Shown here piece after piece: positions 8,832 to 16,477 of a stretch of DNA of 20,303 nt. Each line of letters starts with the position of its first letter. The stretch's first letter is position 1. The DNA comes from Verrucomicrobiales bacterium (GTDB lineage Bacteria > Verrucomicrobiota > Verrucomicrobiia > Verrucomicrobiales > DEV007), in NCBI GenBank assembly GCA_017991025.1, contig JAGNMT010000011.1:1-20303 (forward strand), given 5' to 3'. The translations under genes and the position numbers were made by a program. The notes under the pieces are model-generated. The model ran no database searches, was not told the origin of the DNA, and saw only the letters and a program-made list of their open reading frames with translations.

Positions 8832-11800
8832 GTTTCTTCGCCGAAGTCGTCCGAGAGATCGCTGAAATAGTCTTCAATTTCACGCCGACTGGATTCCGGA
8901 ACCGTTCGGGGACCACCGGTGACGCTCGAAATCTGAGGAATTTCCCCGACAAGTTCATCAACGCGCTTTTCAATCGCTTCCAGGATCGGGAGCGAATTGC
9001 GATCAAAGGGCGCATCGTGCAAATATCGACCCCAACGGCGAATCGAATCATCATCGAGGCGATTCAGTTTGTTGGTGAATCCCTCCGTAGGCGCTTCGTG
9101 CCCCGAAACGAGCTTCTCTGTGGAACGGCCTCCAACAATTTTCTCGTCCGACGTCTTTGGAACACCTTCCTTCTTTTTGTCCGATTCACTCGCAGCGTTC
9201 GATTCAATCCCGTTTCCCTTTCCGATCTTTTCGTTCAACGCCGCGAATGGATTTTCTCCCTCTCCGCCCTTCGCGTCATTCGGACTTTTCTTCTGATCGC
9301 CCGGTTCGCCACCTACCAGTTTTTGTTTTAATTTTTCGATCTCGGATTTCACGTCAGCCAACTGAGCGAGGTGTGACGCATCCAGTTCTTTGGCAAATTG
9401 ACGCATCCGTCCTCCCGCAGCGCCGAGGCGTTCGGCCAACTCTTTTCGTGGGTCGCCTTTTTCACTGACGCCCTTTTCGTCATTGCCACTCCCTGTGGTT
9501 TTCCCGGGACCCTCTTCTCCGCTTTCGGCCTCCGCCAGTTTTTCGAGAGCTTCAGCCAGGACTCGCATTTTCAATTCCTTTCGCAAATCAGCCAATGCCT
9601 CCACCTTTCCCCTCGCGCTCCCATTTTCGTTTTTATCGCTTTCACCTTTTCCCCCGTCGTCAGGTTTCTGGTCGTCACCACTAGAATCTCCTCGGGTTGC
9701 TTCTCGTTCAGCGAGACTCTTCAGAATTTCATCGGTCAGTCGGGCGCGGCGTGCGGCTTTTGCAAGGGCATCGGGTTGTCCTTTGCCCTTACTGTTGTCT
9801 TTACGATCACCGTCGCCTTTTTCTCCCGCTTCAGCGTCGCCGCCCGCTCCATCAGCGGAATTACCCTCGCCCTTTCCTGACTGACTTTCGGCGTTCTTTC
9901 CTGTCTTCGCCTTGCCTTCGGCTATTTTTGAATCCCTGTCTTTGACTTCGTCGCCTTTCGCTTTTTTGTTTTCTTGATTCCCTTCTTTTGGTTCTTGTTC
10001 GGAATCTCCCTTTCCTTTGGAGTCGGATTCCGCTTTAGCCATTTCCTCCGCTTCTTTCTCAGCTTTAGCTGCCATTTCTTCGAGAGCCGCAGAGGTCATT
10101 TCCATTTCGAGCAGGGTCAAAAATTCAGCGAGCTCCAGCAATCGTTGTTCAGCCGTGGCTAAACTCAAAACCACTCCGGTGTCGCTATCTGACTGGAGTT
10201 TTTGACCTGCTTCTTTCATCAATTTTTCCGCCTGATCCATGAGCGAAAGAGCGCCTTCGGTCTTCTCCGGGTGAGTGAGAAGCTTTGAATAGAGCTCGCC
10301 GGCATCAAAGATCGCCACTTCCTGCTGACGCCCGGTCACGGCCGGGTCAGTTACTTTTGCGGCTTCCTCGTCTTCGATCTGATGACGTACATCGGCCTCC
10401 TCACGGGCCAGTCTTCGGGCCTCATCAGCGAGTTTGGAAAGTTGTAATGGCTTTTCTTTCGGGTCCATCGGCTCGCCCTCGCTGTTGTCAGCTTTGAGAA
10501 TCAGAGTCAGCAGTTGTTTCCGCAGACGAAGCAGATTTGAAAGGGAACTGTCTGCAGTTTCAAAAGCTTCGTCCCGTTTAGGAACACGCAATAGTTTGCC
10601 GGCCTCTGTCATTTGCTCGCCAGCGACTTCCAGCAAGGCGATGTCATCCGCTTCAATGCGCCCCTGTTCCTTCCACTTGGCGGTAAGGGCCTCTACATCG
10701 AGCGCGAGTTCATCTTCAAGGGCGCCTTCGGCACCGCATTTTTCAAACAACTCCTGACTCGCGGAATCAATTCCTCCGCCTTTTAATACGAAAACTTCTG
10801 AAACGATTTCTCTCTGCTCCGTGATGATTTTCTCCAGATTGGCAATGTCCTCCATTTTCGGTTTCGGTCCGCCGGGGGGCGGCTGGAGGACTCCAAATTT
10901 CCAGCGGCGTTTAAATTGTCGAATATCGATCGAACGCAGATGACTCAGCGCCCGGGGACCGCCACGGGGCTTGCGATCCAGCGCATAGGCGTAAAGGCGA
11001 ACGTTGTCGGTGATTTCCAGGGGTACTTCTTCCAGCATCGCCATCACCATTTCATTCGCCTGCTGCTGATCGGACGTGTCTATGATCTTTTCCAACACCC
11101 AGCGCGTCTCGCCAGCAGCCTCCAGGACAATGCCAACCTCCCCAAGACCATAGTCATCCGTCGCACGAATTCGCACCGGGATTTCGGTGATGCTAGTGGC
11201 GTCGCGATCTTTTGATGGCTCAAGAATCTCGATTTTCGGAAGATTGTCGACGAGCCCTATGGATTCGAAGCGCCAGGAATCTACCGGGCGACCTCTACGA
11301 TCCGTCACTGTCAGGACCGGATTTCGGGTGCCGACGCTGAGTTCGTGAATGCTGGTGAGACAAGTCTCGGCAGATACGAGCCGTTCAGGTTCTCCCTCCC
11401 CCGAGATGGCCCATTCAATTTCCGCCGGGGCAGTATTGAAAATAAACGTCCACTGGACCTGAGTTCCCTCGACGGCGCGAACATCGCCGCCGCTTCGCGT
11501 TTCGCTCTTCCTCCCCAGATACTCGGGATAGATCAACTGCACTTTGGCCTCGAGAAGCTCCGGAATCGGTTCGAAAAGCAGCTGTAAGTGAGGGGAAATG
11601 CCGTCGCCTGCGGCGGCATACATTTCCATGTTCTTTTCACGCCCGGTCAGGACGGCATCCCAGACGAGGCTGTTTTCACGGGGAGTTAGTGCCACTTCCT
11701 CCCACTTTTCGGATCCCTCCTCTTTTACAAAAAGCGTCGGGACCTTCTTGCGACCGCTCACTCTCAGGCGCACCAGAGGCGGATGGCGTTGATCGAACCA

Positions 11801-12391
11801 CTCCGGGGGATCCTCCCATTCCAGTTGAGTGTACGTTGTCCCGGTGGTCGGAAGTAAAATTCGCTTCAACCCCAATCCAATTTCCGGCGAAAGCAAAGCT
11901 GCTACCAGAATCGAAGCGAGAACCAGACCGATGGCAGCCATCCATTTCCTTCCGATGCGACGGGGAACCAGAGCGCGCCAGTCAAAGTCATCAAGCCACA
12001 GCTCCGTTTCTGAAATGAGCCGCTGCCGAAATCCCTGCCGATGTTGTAATGGCATCACTTGAGAAGCTATCTCCAGCGCAGTTCGCAACTGTTGCCCCAC
12101 CTCCGGTTTTGCCGACTCAATGGCACAGGCCGCTTCTTGTAGTGTAAAAATTTTCAGAATCTCACGCCATCTCTTGATTCCAAGGTAGAGGGCAGTCCCA
12201 ACAAGAAACAACCAAAGGCCTGATCGAATATCCCTTGAAAGCGATAAACGAGTATCCAGCAGTGAGAGTCCAAAGATCGTGAGGAGCAACCCAACGAGAA
12301 TGCCTGACACCGCAATGCGCCAGAACCAAAGCCGCCGGTCTTTCGCCAGCAAATTGATCGGTTGCAACTGGGCCCCTTCTTTTCCGGTCAT
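8816..12391 (-). CDS. DUF4175-like large membrane protein with a long charged low-complexity region
   Basis: The protein has 1191 residues. Hydrophobic helices lie at about 23-43, 58-72 and 151-168. The stretch ACAIESAKPEVGQQLRTALE (88-107) is characteristic of DUF4175-like proteins. After helix three comes a large, probably periplasmic part with beta-rich segments (residues about 190-500), then helical Glu/Lys-rich segments likely to form coiled coils. From about 790 to 1090 there is strong compositional bias toward Lys, Glu, Gly, Asp and Ser (for example KGKGDSEQEPKEGNQENKK), probably disordered. The C-terminus (about 1110-1191) is ordinary sequence again, ending DDFGEETWIKK. The family is found with MoxR/VWA genes in several phyla. 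Its biochemical role is not known. The stop overlaps the longest form of the downstream htrA-like gene, supporting a shared transcript. Confidence 0.8.
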   Translation of the reverse strand: MTGKEGAQLQPINLLAKDRRLWFWRIAVSGILVGLLLTIFGLSLLDTRLSLSRDIRSGLWLFLVGTALYLGIKRWREILKIFTLQEAACAIESAKPEVGQQLRTALEIASQVMPLQHRQGFRQRLISETELWLDDFDWRALVPRRIGRKWMAAIGLVLASILVAALLSPEIGLGLKRILLPTTGTTYTQLEWEDPPEWFDQRHPPLVRLRVSGRKKVPTLFVKEEGSEKWEEVALTPRENSLVWDAVLTGREKNMEMYAAAGDGISPHLQLLFEPIPELLEAKVQLIYPEYLGRKSETRSGGDVRAVEGTQVQWTFIFNTAPAEIEWAISGEGEPERLVSAETCLTSIHELSVGTRNPVLTVTDRRGRPVDSWRFESIGLVDNLPKIEILEPSKDRDATSITEIPVRIRATDDYGLGEVGIVLEAAGETRWVLEKIIDTSDQQQANEMVMAMLEEVPLEITDNVRLYAYALDRKPRGGPRALSHLRSIDIRQFKRRWKFGVLQPPPGGPKPKMEDIANLEKIITEQREIVSEVFVLKGGGIDSASQELFEKCGAEGALEDELALDVEALTAKWKEQGRIEADDIALLEVAGEQMTEAGKLLRVPKRDEAFETADSSLSNLLRLRKQLLTLILKADNSEGEPMDPKEKPLQLSKLADEARRLAREEADVRHQIEDEEAAKVTDPAVTGRQQEVAIFDAGELYSKLLTHPEKTEGALSLMDQAEKLMKEAGQKLQSDSDTGVVLSLATAEQRLLELAEFLTLLEMEMTSAALEEMAAKAEKEAEEMAKAESDSKGKGDSEQEPKEGNQENKKAKGDEVKDRDSKIAEGKAKTGKNAESQSGKGEGNSADGAGGDAEAGEKGDGDRKDNSKGKGQPDALAKAARRARLTDEILKSLAEREATRGDSSGDDQKPDDGGKGESDKNENGSARGKVEALADLRKELKMRVLAEALEKLAEAESGEEGPGKTTGSGNDEKGVSEKGDPRKELAERLGAAGGRMRQFAKELDASHLAQLADVKSEIEKLKQKLVGGEPGDQKKSPNDAKGGEGENPFAALNEKIGKGNGIESNAASESDKKKEGVPKTSDEKIVGGRSTEKLVSGHEAPTEGFTNKLNRLDDDSIRRWGRYLHDAPFDRNSLPILEAIEKRVDELVGEIPQISSVTGGPRTVPESSRREIEDYFSDLSDDFGEETWIKK

Positions 12392-12445
12392 TTGACGACA
12401 AGATTAGAGAAAAGAATCGAACTTGAAAGGTAAAAATCAAAGCGG

Positions 12446-12474
12446 ACAGGGTTGATTCGGCGACCCAACCCTGT
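12446..12474 (-). terminator. Hairpin terminator after the LamG-like gene
   Basis: ACAGGGTTG (12446-12454) pairs with CAACCCTGT (12466-12474): a 9-bp stem with an 11-base loop. On the minus strand it lies about 30 bases after the stop at 12506 and is followed by CCGCTTTGATTTTTA, which is moderately T-rich. It sits in the 114-bp gap before the next minus-strand gene, so it probably separates the two transcripts fully or partly. Confidence 0.55.
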
Positions 12475-12505
12475 TCCTTCGTAAAACACCGAGCCCGATC
12501 CGATT

Positions 12506-13534
12506 CTATTCCTGCAATGGCAGCACTTTAAAAGTTTCCAATGTAAGCGTGCTGCCAAACGCCGGGCCGATTCCGACCTGTCCTTGCAGGGCTGAAAAGT
12601 CGCCTTCCATCTCGCCGCGCATTTCACCGTTCACCATGACGGAAATGCGATTTTTTCGGAAGGAAATCTGCACGTCGTTCAGTTCATCTTTGTTCACCCA
12701 ACCCTGATCATTGATCCCAATCGGACCTATTCCCGGGGTCGGATTGTGAAGGCGAAGTTGTTTGGGATTGACCTCCCAATTTAGAATCGTAATGACCCTG
12801 TCGCCCAAATAGTAGCGGATGTTGAAGCTGTCTGTCGCGACACGAGTCATCATCTCGAAGGGGACCGAAAAGGTTGCCGTTGACTTGATATAGCTCCCCG
12901 CTTTTTCGCGGGCCGAGATGATGAATTTTCCATCCTTCCGTTCTAATTTTGCCTCCCTTACACTTTCTACATCGTCGCGCCTTTCTAAAATCCAGAGAGC
13001 TGCCAAATTTACCAACTTTGCAGGATCGGCGATCCCTTCTTCGATCATTTTGATTCGCCGATCCGCCTTCAAAACCAATTCTGTATTTTCCTGTTCCTCT
13101 AGATTTTTCTTCAAAAGTCGGAATCTCTCTTCGTAAATCTTCAAAACCGCGAAGCGGGACTTCTGGAAATCCGCCTCAATCTTTTCCACGCTCTTTTCAT
13201 AGACCTCCCGCAATTTTTCGAGCTGAGGAAGGTCTGAAAAATTGCGTTCTCCCAGCATTTTGTAGTTTCTGACTTCGTCCCGAATCTTCAAAGAACGTTC
13301 GAGATCCCCAGTCTGCTCCGTTATATGCTGAAGATTTTGAAGAGCCTCCACATAGTTAGTTTCCAGGTTGGTGTTTGTAGTAGAAGTCTCGGCCAGGGCT
13401 TTTTTTAATTCGCTGGTCAGCGCTTCCACCGGATCTGTCTGTTCTATACTGTGAGCATTGGTCGAAGCCACAGAAATGAAGAGTAGTAGGCCCGGCAGGG
13501 GAAGCCGCCTCACGGATTCAACTGAAAATTTCAT
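12506..13534 (-). CDS. Secreted coiled-coil protein with C-terminal LamG/DUF1080-like domain
   Basis: I chose the ATG at 13534 (MKFSVESVRRLPLPG) because it begins a normal signal peptide (MKFSVESVRR then LPGLLLFISVASTNA, cut before HS). The open frame extends upstream to 13906, but that extra part reads through the repeat-rich intergenic DNA and is not protein-like. The mature protein starts with a long Glu/Lys/Leu-rich helical region (residues about 40-165), probably coiled coil. A beta-rich domain follows (about 190-342) with strands such as MMTRVATDSFNIRYYLGDR and NRISVMVNGEMRGEMEGDF. This resembles the concanavalin-like LamG/3-keto-disaccharide hydrolase (DUF1080) folds common in PVC secreted proteins. 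I see no catalytic motif. A carbohydrate- or wall-binding role is only a guess. Confidence 0.7.
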   Translation of the reverse strand: MKFSVESVRRLPLPGLLLFISVASTNAHSIEQTDPVEALTSELKKALAETSTTNTNLETNYVEALQNLQHITEQTGDLERSLKIRDEVRNYKMLGERNFSDLPQLEKLREVYEKSVEKIEADFQKSRFAVLKIYEERFRLLKKNLEEQENTELVLKADRRIKMIEEGIADPAKLVNLAALWILERRDDVESVREAKLERKDGKFIISAREKAGSYIKSTATFSVPFEMMTRVATDSFNIRYYLGDRVITILNWEVNPKQLRLHNPTPGIGPIGINDQGWVNKDELNDVQISFRKNRISVMVNGEMRGEMEGDFSALQGQVGIGPAFGSTLTLETFKVLPLQE

Positions 13535-13844
13535 ACTTTTGGCCTGACGTGAACGATACACTTCAATCATGTAAGCAATAGATCGCCTTAGTTGAAGCCA
13601 AAAAGCATTGCGATGTTTTATTTCCGGGGGGGATTCCAGAGTCAACGCCATATCATCGCTGCAAAACTCACGCCATCCTTCCAAACATCTGTTCATCCTG
13701 CCTCCCGAGGTGGGTGCCGTCGCCCGACCAAGAGGATGAAGGGCGCAGGAAGGACCGAACCGGTTCGATGATCCGGCCTGAACTCCTGTCCAAGGCGATG
13801 AACCCGCACGGGGGAGCCGAAAATGGGGAGGATTCAGGCAGAAT

Positions 13845-13907
13845 GGGAGCGCAGCGGACATAGACTGCCGCGAGGCAGCCTGCAGGGTGGAGCGTAGCGA
13901 CATCAAA
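13845..13907. repeat. REP-like imperfect repeat, copy A
   Basis: The unit reads GAGCGCAGCGGACATAGACT, then hairpin CTGCC-GCGA-GGCAG (13865-13878), then a tail containing AGGGTGGAGCG and TAGCGACATCAAA. Copy B at 14011-14072 has the same order and matches at most positions outside the stem. It also contains GAGCG-AGCG submotifs at both ends. The conserved tail and hairpin suggest a dispersed intergenic repeat or an RNA element. Confidence 0.6.
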
Positions 13908-13961
13908 AAGAGAGATCATGCGACAGCGTTGCTGTTCCGAAAGGGGAGGCAGCGCACGTTC

Positions 13962-13979
13962 GTCACTCTTCGGAGTGAC
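13962..13979. other. Perfect 7-bp hairpin with TTCG tetraloop
   Basis: GTCACTC-TTCG-GAGTGAC is a perfect stem with the extra-stable UUCG loop, placed between the two repeat copies. No T-run follows on either strand, so it is not a typical intrinsic terminator. It may be part of a larger folded RNA with the neighbouring repeats. Confidence 0.5.
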
Positions 13980-14010
13980 CTATGACGGCCGGAACCGCCG
14001 TGCTACAATC

Positions 14011-14072
14011 GAGCGTAGCGAGATAGACTGTCCGCAGGACAGCCCGAAGGGTGGAGCGGTAGCGACATCAAA
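14011..14072. repeat. REP-like imperfect repeat, copy B
   Basis: This is the second copy of the element at 13845-13907. Its hairpin is CTGTCC-GCA-GGACAG (14028-14042), so both arms differ from copy A in step (CTGCC/GGCAG against CTGTCC/GGACAG) and pairing is kept. The tail AGGGTGGAGCGG-TAGCGACATCAAA is nearly identical, with one inserted G. Confidence 0.6.
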
Positions 14073-14092
14073 CCCGTATAGCCGGTGGTGTG

Positions 14093-14121
14093 GGGAGCGG
14101 GTTCAATCCCCGTTCCTACCC
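14093..14121 (+). other. tRNA T-arm-like hairpin
   Basis: On the plus strand GCGGG-TTCAATC-CCCGT (14097-14113) has a canonical T-loop (TTCRANY) and a 5-bp stem with one G-T pair, followed by TCCTACC, which would be an acceptor arm. No matching 5' acceptor GGTAGGA and no acceptable anticodon arm lie upstream, so a whole tRNA is not supported. On the minus strand the same hairpin holds the stop codon of the 470-residue cassette gene. It may be a tRNA remnant, part of the neighbouring repeat system or chance. Confidence 0.35.
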
Positions 14122-15515
14122 GATTGTGCTGTTTTTATTGTGAACTCTAGAAGGTCGGCGAACCCTTGATCTTGCTTCTGGCCGTGATCGCGTAGCCTGA
14201 TGATCTTCTTGCTGATGCTGTCACGCAAGTAAGGGGGCAGCGACTCATAAATCGCCCCCCGGGTCTGAATCGGCCTGACGATCAACTGACGCAAGGCCGT
14301 CTCGGGTTCAGAAATCAGTAGGGACAAGCCCTCATCAACGAAAGTCCAGAACGACTTCTTTTCAAGCACTCGAAGGAAACTGGCTGTTCCGAATGTCGAG
14401 CTCCTCTCAAAGGCGGAGCGCAACGCCAGTATCTCGTCAATCGAGAGCAGTTGGGGGAGCAGCTGGACAAGAATGGATCGGAACTTGCGATTCTGGGCAA
14501 TCAATGACGCGATATCCAACTCCTTCAAGCGATCTGGAGCAGCACTGGCCAAAGCTCTCATGCAACCCTCTTGGGTAGGGCGTGAACATGAGCGAATCCC
14601 TGCAAGGAAATGCTCCGCATCCTCTGGACGTGCATAGTCTGCAATGAAGTAGAAATCCTCACCCTTCCTGGCGCGGTAGATCGAATAGCAGTCCTCTCCG
14701 TAGATACTCTTGAGGTAAAACTGGCCTCTCTCCCGCAGGCTGTGATTGGGATCGAGTGCCAAAGAAATCAACTCTTCCCTCTCAGGAGTAATCCCTGCAT
14801 CAATTTGGGTTTGGAATAGCCTGCGACGAACAAACACCGATTCATCGGCCCGAAGGCGAAGCTTCTCATCAGAGGTGATTTCTGAGAACTCAAACTCGCT
14901 CAGGAGAAGCAGTCGATTGAAGGGTTCTGGATCATTTAGAATCCACGGGCGAAGGTGCTCGTCATCCTCGAATGAAAGTGAAAACAGAAATCTCCGGAAC
15001 ATAGCCGTGAGTCCGAAAAATTGGGTTGGATCCATTCCTCGGGCTCGCGCGAGCAAATCACGCTTGATCGCGGTCAGGCCGGCATCATTCTGAATCCTCT
15101 CCTTGAGGGAGAGATACAGAATCAGGCGCTGATTAGCGCAGATGGCTTCAAACGGCAGGGATTGAAAGTGGGCAAGAACCCAGTCTCTAGCGATACGCTG
15201 CACCTGCGGCACCCAATCCTGCAGCCGAAGGAGAATGCGGTTTTCATCACCAGGCTCGGCGCTAGCGATCAGCTCCTTCAGGCACTTCTCGCGCGTGTAG
15301 CCGGACTGGTCAATTGATCCAATCCAGTTGAGAAGCCGGGGGTTCGATGCACCAAGAGTCGCCTTGGCGTAATTGTAGTGCCAAGTCCGGCGTTCGTAGT
15401 CGTCCCACAATGATTCAAACGTGAACTCTTCAGTGCTTGGTATGTATTGCTGATTGTGCACCGGAGCGTGGGCATTCGGCTTGCGCGCAAGAAATTCTCT
15501 AAAGCGTCGGAACAT
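14103..15515 (-). CDS. Unrecognised all-helical (HEAT-like) protein, most distal cassette gene
   Basis: I do not recognise this 470-residue protein. It is Leu/Arg/Glu-rich with repeated helical pairs, for example RILLRLQDWVPQVQRIARDWVLAHF near 95-115 and later segments with similar spacing, so a HEAT/ARM-like superhelix is likely. There is no signal peptide, membrane helix or catalytic motif. At about 1.4 kb it is large for an integron cassette gene. The ATG lies 12 bases inside the cassette after the attC core GTTATGC, which fixes the start. The last residues (AQSGRNGD) come from a hairpin resembling a tRNA T-arm. No attC is visible beyond the stop, so the cassette end may be lost and the C-terminus may not be original. 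Confidence 0.75.
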   Translation of the reverse strand: MFRRFREFLARKPNAHAPVHNQQYIPSTEEFTFESLWDDYERRTWHYNYAKATLGASNPRLLNWIGSIDQSGYTREKCLKELIASAEPGDENRILLRLQDWVPQVQRIARDWVLAHFQSLPFEAICANQRLILYLSLKERIQNDAGLTAIKRDLLARARGMDPTQFFGLTAMFRRFLFSLSFEDDEHLRPWILNDPEPFNRLLLLSEFEFSEITSDEKLRLRADESVFVRRRLFQTQIDAGITPEREELISLALDPNHSLRERGQFYLKSIYGEDCYSIYRARKGEDFYFIADYARPEDAEHFLAGIRSCSRPTQEGCMRALASAAPDRLKELDIASLIAQNRKFRSILVQLLPQLLSIDEILALRSAFERSSTFGTASFLRVLEKKSFWTFVDEGLSLLISEPETALRQLIVRPIQTRGAIYESLPPYLRDSISKKIIRLRDHGQKQDQGFADLLEFTIKTAQSGRNGD

Positions 15516-15526
15516 CAGTTTCTTGG

Positions 15527-15650
15527 CATAACGTTTGAGGCATGGCGAGCCCGATCCGGGAAGCCGGTCTTGATGGGAGGATAAGGATTCAATTCAGGGA
15601 AGTCAATCAACTCAAAACGGGATCGGGCTTGTCCATCGCCGACTTGCTAG
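15527..15650 (-). other. attC site 1 (after the 78-residue gene)
   Basis: The plus strand begins CATAACG and ends near CTTGCTAGGC. Arms GGCATGGCGAGCCCGATCC and GGATCGGGCTTGTCCATCGCC pair with a few unpaired bases, as expected of extrahelical bases in a folded attC. The central part contains CAGGGAAGTCAATCAACTC (15595-15613), which matches attC 8 at 18 of 19 positions. The right-hand core (GCTAGC-like) is a weak match to consensus. Confidence 0.75.
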
Positions 15651-15664
15651 GCCTTGTCGTTTCA

Positions 15665-15901
15665 TCAATTCGATGACGCTAACCAGGCCCTCCTAACGCC
15701 GAAAACTATCGCAAGTGCAGTCCCGACGATCGCGATCCAGAATAGCCTCGGAAGAAAGTAATTAATCGGCCCTGAAACTTCGCCAGTCTGCGCACCGGGA
15801 ACAGTGGCAAGAAGATGAATCCAGTAAAATCGGAGACTGACATAGGGCAGCCATAACGCAATCGCAACGGCAATCAGTGCAACAATGGCAGAAGTTCTCA
15901 T
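15665..15901 (-). CDS. Small two-helix membrane protein (cassette gene)
   Basis: This 78-residue protein has two hydrophobic helices: residues about 4-28 (IVALIAVAIALWLPYVSLRF) and about 48-67 (FLPRLFWIAIVGTALAIVFG). A short loop carrying VPGAQTGEVSGP lies between them, and the positively charged end VRRAW suggests an N-out or hairpin arrangement with the C-terminus inside. No family is recognised. The ATG is 11 bases after the attC 2 core and the TGA is about 15 bases before attC 1. It is a typical small membrane cassette product of unknown role. Confidence 0.7.
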   Translation of the reverse strand: MRTSAIVALIAVAIALWLPYVSLRFYWIHLLATVPGAQTGEVSGPINYFLPRLFWIAIVGTALAIVFGVRRAWLASSN

Positions 15902-15908
15902 TTTCTAA

Positions 15909-15965
15909 GCCGAACGTCAGGTCGCAGGCGACGGCGAAGCCGTTGCCTGTCGACCCTTGTTCTGT
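15909..15965 (-). other. attC site 2 (after the phosphatase gene)
   Basis: A 57-bp site with ends GCCGAAC and GTTCTGT. The arms AGGTCGCAGGCGACGGC and GCCGTTGCCTGTCGACCCT fold on a GAA loop almost without mismatch. The length is at the known lower limit for attC. The 45-base core differs from attC 5 by one base. Confidence 0.88.
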
Positions 15966-16471
15966 GGTTCGGATTTAATGGCGCTCTGGTGCCGGACGAG
16001 CCAATCACGCTGCTGCTCCGTGTCGGGTACCCTCAATCCACGTGCCTGTGAGATCTGCGCGAACGCTTCTTCAGCGTCCATCCCAGAGTGAACGAGCACC
16101 GCACCGGAAACAATCCCAGACCGACCGATTCCAGCGAGACAATGGACGACCGTATTCGTCCCGGCCTCGATCTCTCTGAAGAGCTCATAAGTGAATCGCG
16201 CAAAGTCGTTCAAAGAGCTTGGAAGTCCTCGATCGCAAATTGGATACGAAACAAATCTCATTCCGTTTGCCTGACAGAGTTGGCTCTCGTCTTGGAGGTC
16301 AACGTCTGCGGCCTCGTCCAGTTCCATGAGTGAAACGACCTGATGAATCCCGAATGCAGAGATGTTTGCGAACTCCTCCTCGATCCATTCGCCCGTAGTC
16401 GGCTTCGGCATGACGGCAAGAAATCCTGCACCGATCTGGGCAACAACTGAGATGTTTGGTTCAAATGCCAT
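15917..16471 (-). CDS. Dual-specificity/tyrosine phosphatase-like protein (cassette gene)
   Basis: This 184-residue cytoplasmic protein carries the Cys-phosphatase loop VVHCLAGIGRSG (108-119), a proper HCx5R with nucleophile Cys111 and phosphate-binding Arg117. The probable general acid is Asp80 in YPICDRGLPS (76-85), which matches the 'D-R-G-x-P' loop of the compact phosphatases related to CDKN3/DSP families. Substrates are unknown; such enzymes act on phosphotyrosine, phosphoserine/threonine or phosphoinositides. The start ATG follows a GAAGAA stretch just inside the cassette. The last 15 residues (ending GRQATASPSPAT) are encoded by attC 2, and the TGA is inside the site. The fold should be complete before this tail. 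Catalytic residues are intact, so I expect an active enzyme. Confidence 0.87.
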   Translation of the reverse strand: MAFEPNISVVAQIGAGFLAVMPKPTTGEWIEEEFANISAFGIHQVVSLMELDEAADVDLQDESQLCQANGMRFVSYPICDRGLPSSLNDFARFTYELFREIEAGTNTVVHCLAGIGRSGIVSGAVLVHSGMDAEEAFAQISQARGLRVPDTEQQRDWLVRHQSAIKSEPQNKGRQATASPSPAT

Positions 16472-16477
16472 TTCTTC

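Larger units (their letters stand above)
13535..14102. other. Gene-free, structure-rich boundary between chromosome and cassette array
   Basis: No convincing protein gene lies here; the overlapping open frames have no family features and mostly mirror the inverted repeats. Structured elements crowd the region: a perfect 12-bp palindrome CGAACCGGTTCG (13756-13767), two related repeats (13845-13907 and 14011-14072), a perfect UUCG-type hairpin (13962-13979) and the start of a T-arm-like hairpin at the array edge. It could hold a structured non-coding RNA, a cluster of REP-like elements or decayed cassette ends. I checked it for tmRNA and RNase P hallmarks and found none. Confidence 0.5.

Noticed and set aside
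9398..9884. Long plus-strand open frames (133-160 codons)
   Set aside because: They mirror the Lys/Glu/Gly-rich stretch of the DUF4175-like gene, giving Ser/Phe/Pro-rich nonsense proteins.
13535..13906. N-terminal extension of the LamG-like protein from 13906
   Set aside because: The extension translates repeat DNA, and a normal signal peptide begins at 13534.
14050..14121. A complete tRNA gene on the plus strand
   Set aside because: The T-arm is convincing, but the 5' acceptor GGGTGGA pairs poorly, the register is off by one base, and no anticodon stem-loop with U33 can be formed.
13690..14125. tmRNA, RNase P RNA or another known structured RNA
   Set aside because: I found no tmRNA tag-coding stretch, no GGUUUCGACGG-like start and no RNase P signature segments. 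The region is structured but unassigned.
15676..15700. A relic attC inside the 78-residue gene (GACGCTAACC and CCTAACGCC)
   Set aside because: Two RYYYAAC-like boxes lie in direct orientation, but no opposite GTTRRRY box or pairing arms are found, and the gene reads through normally.
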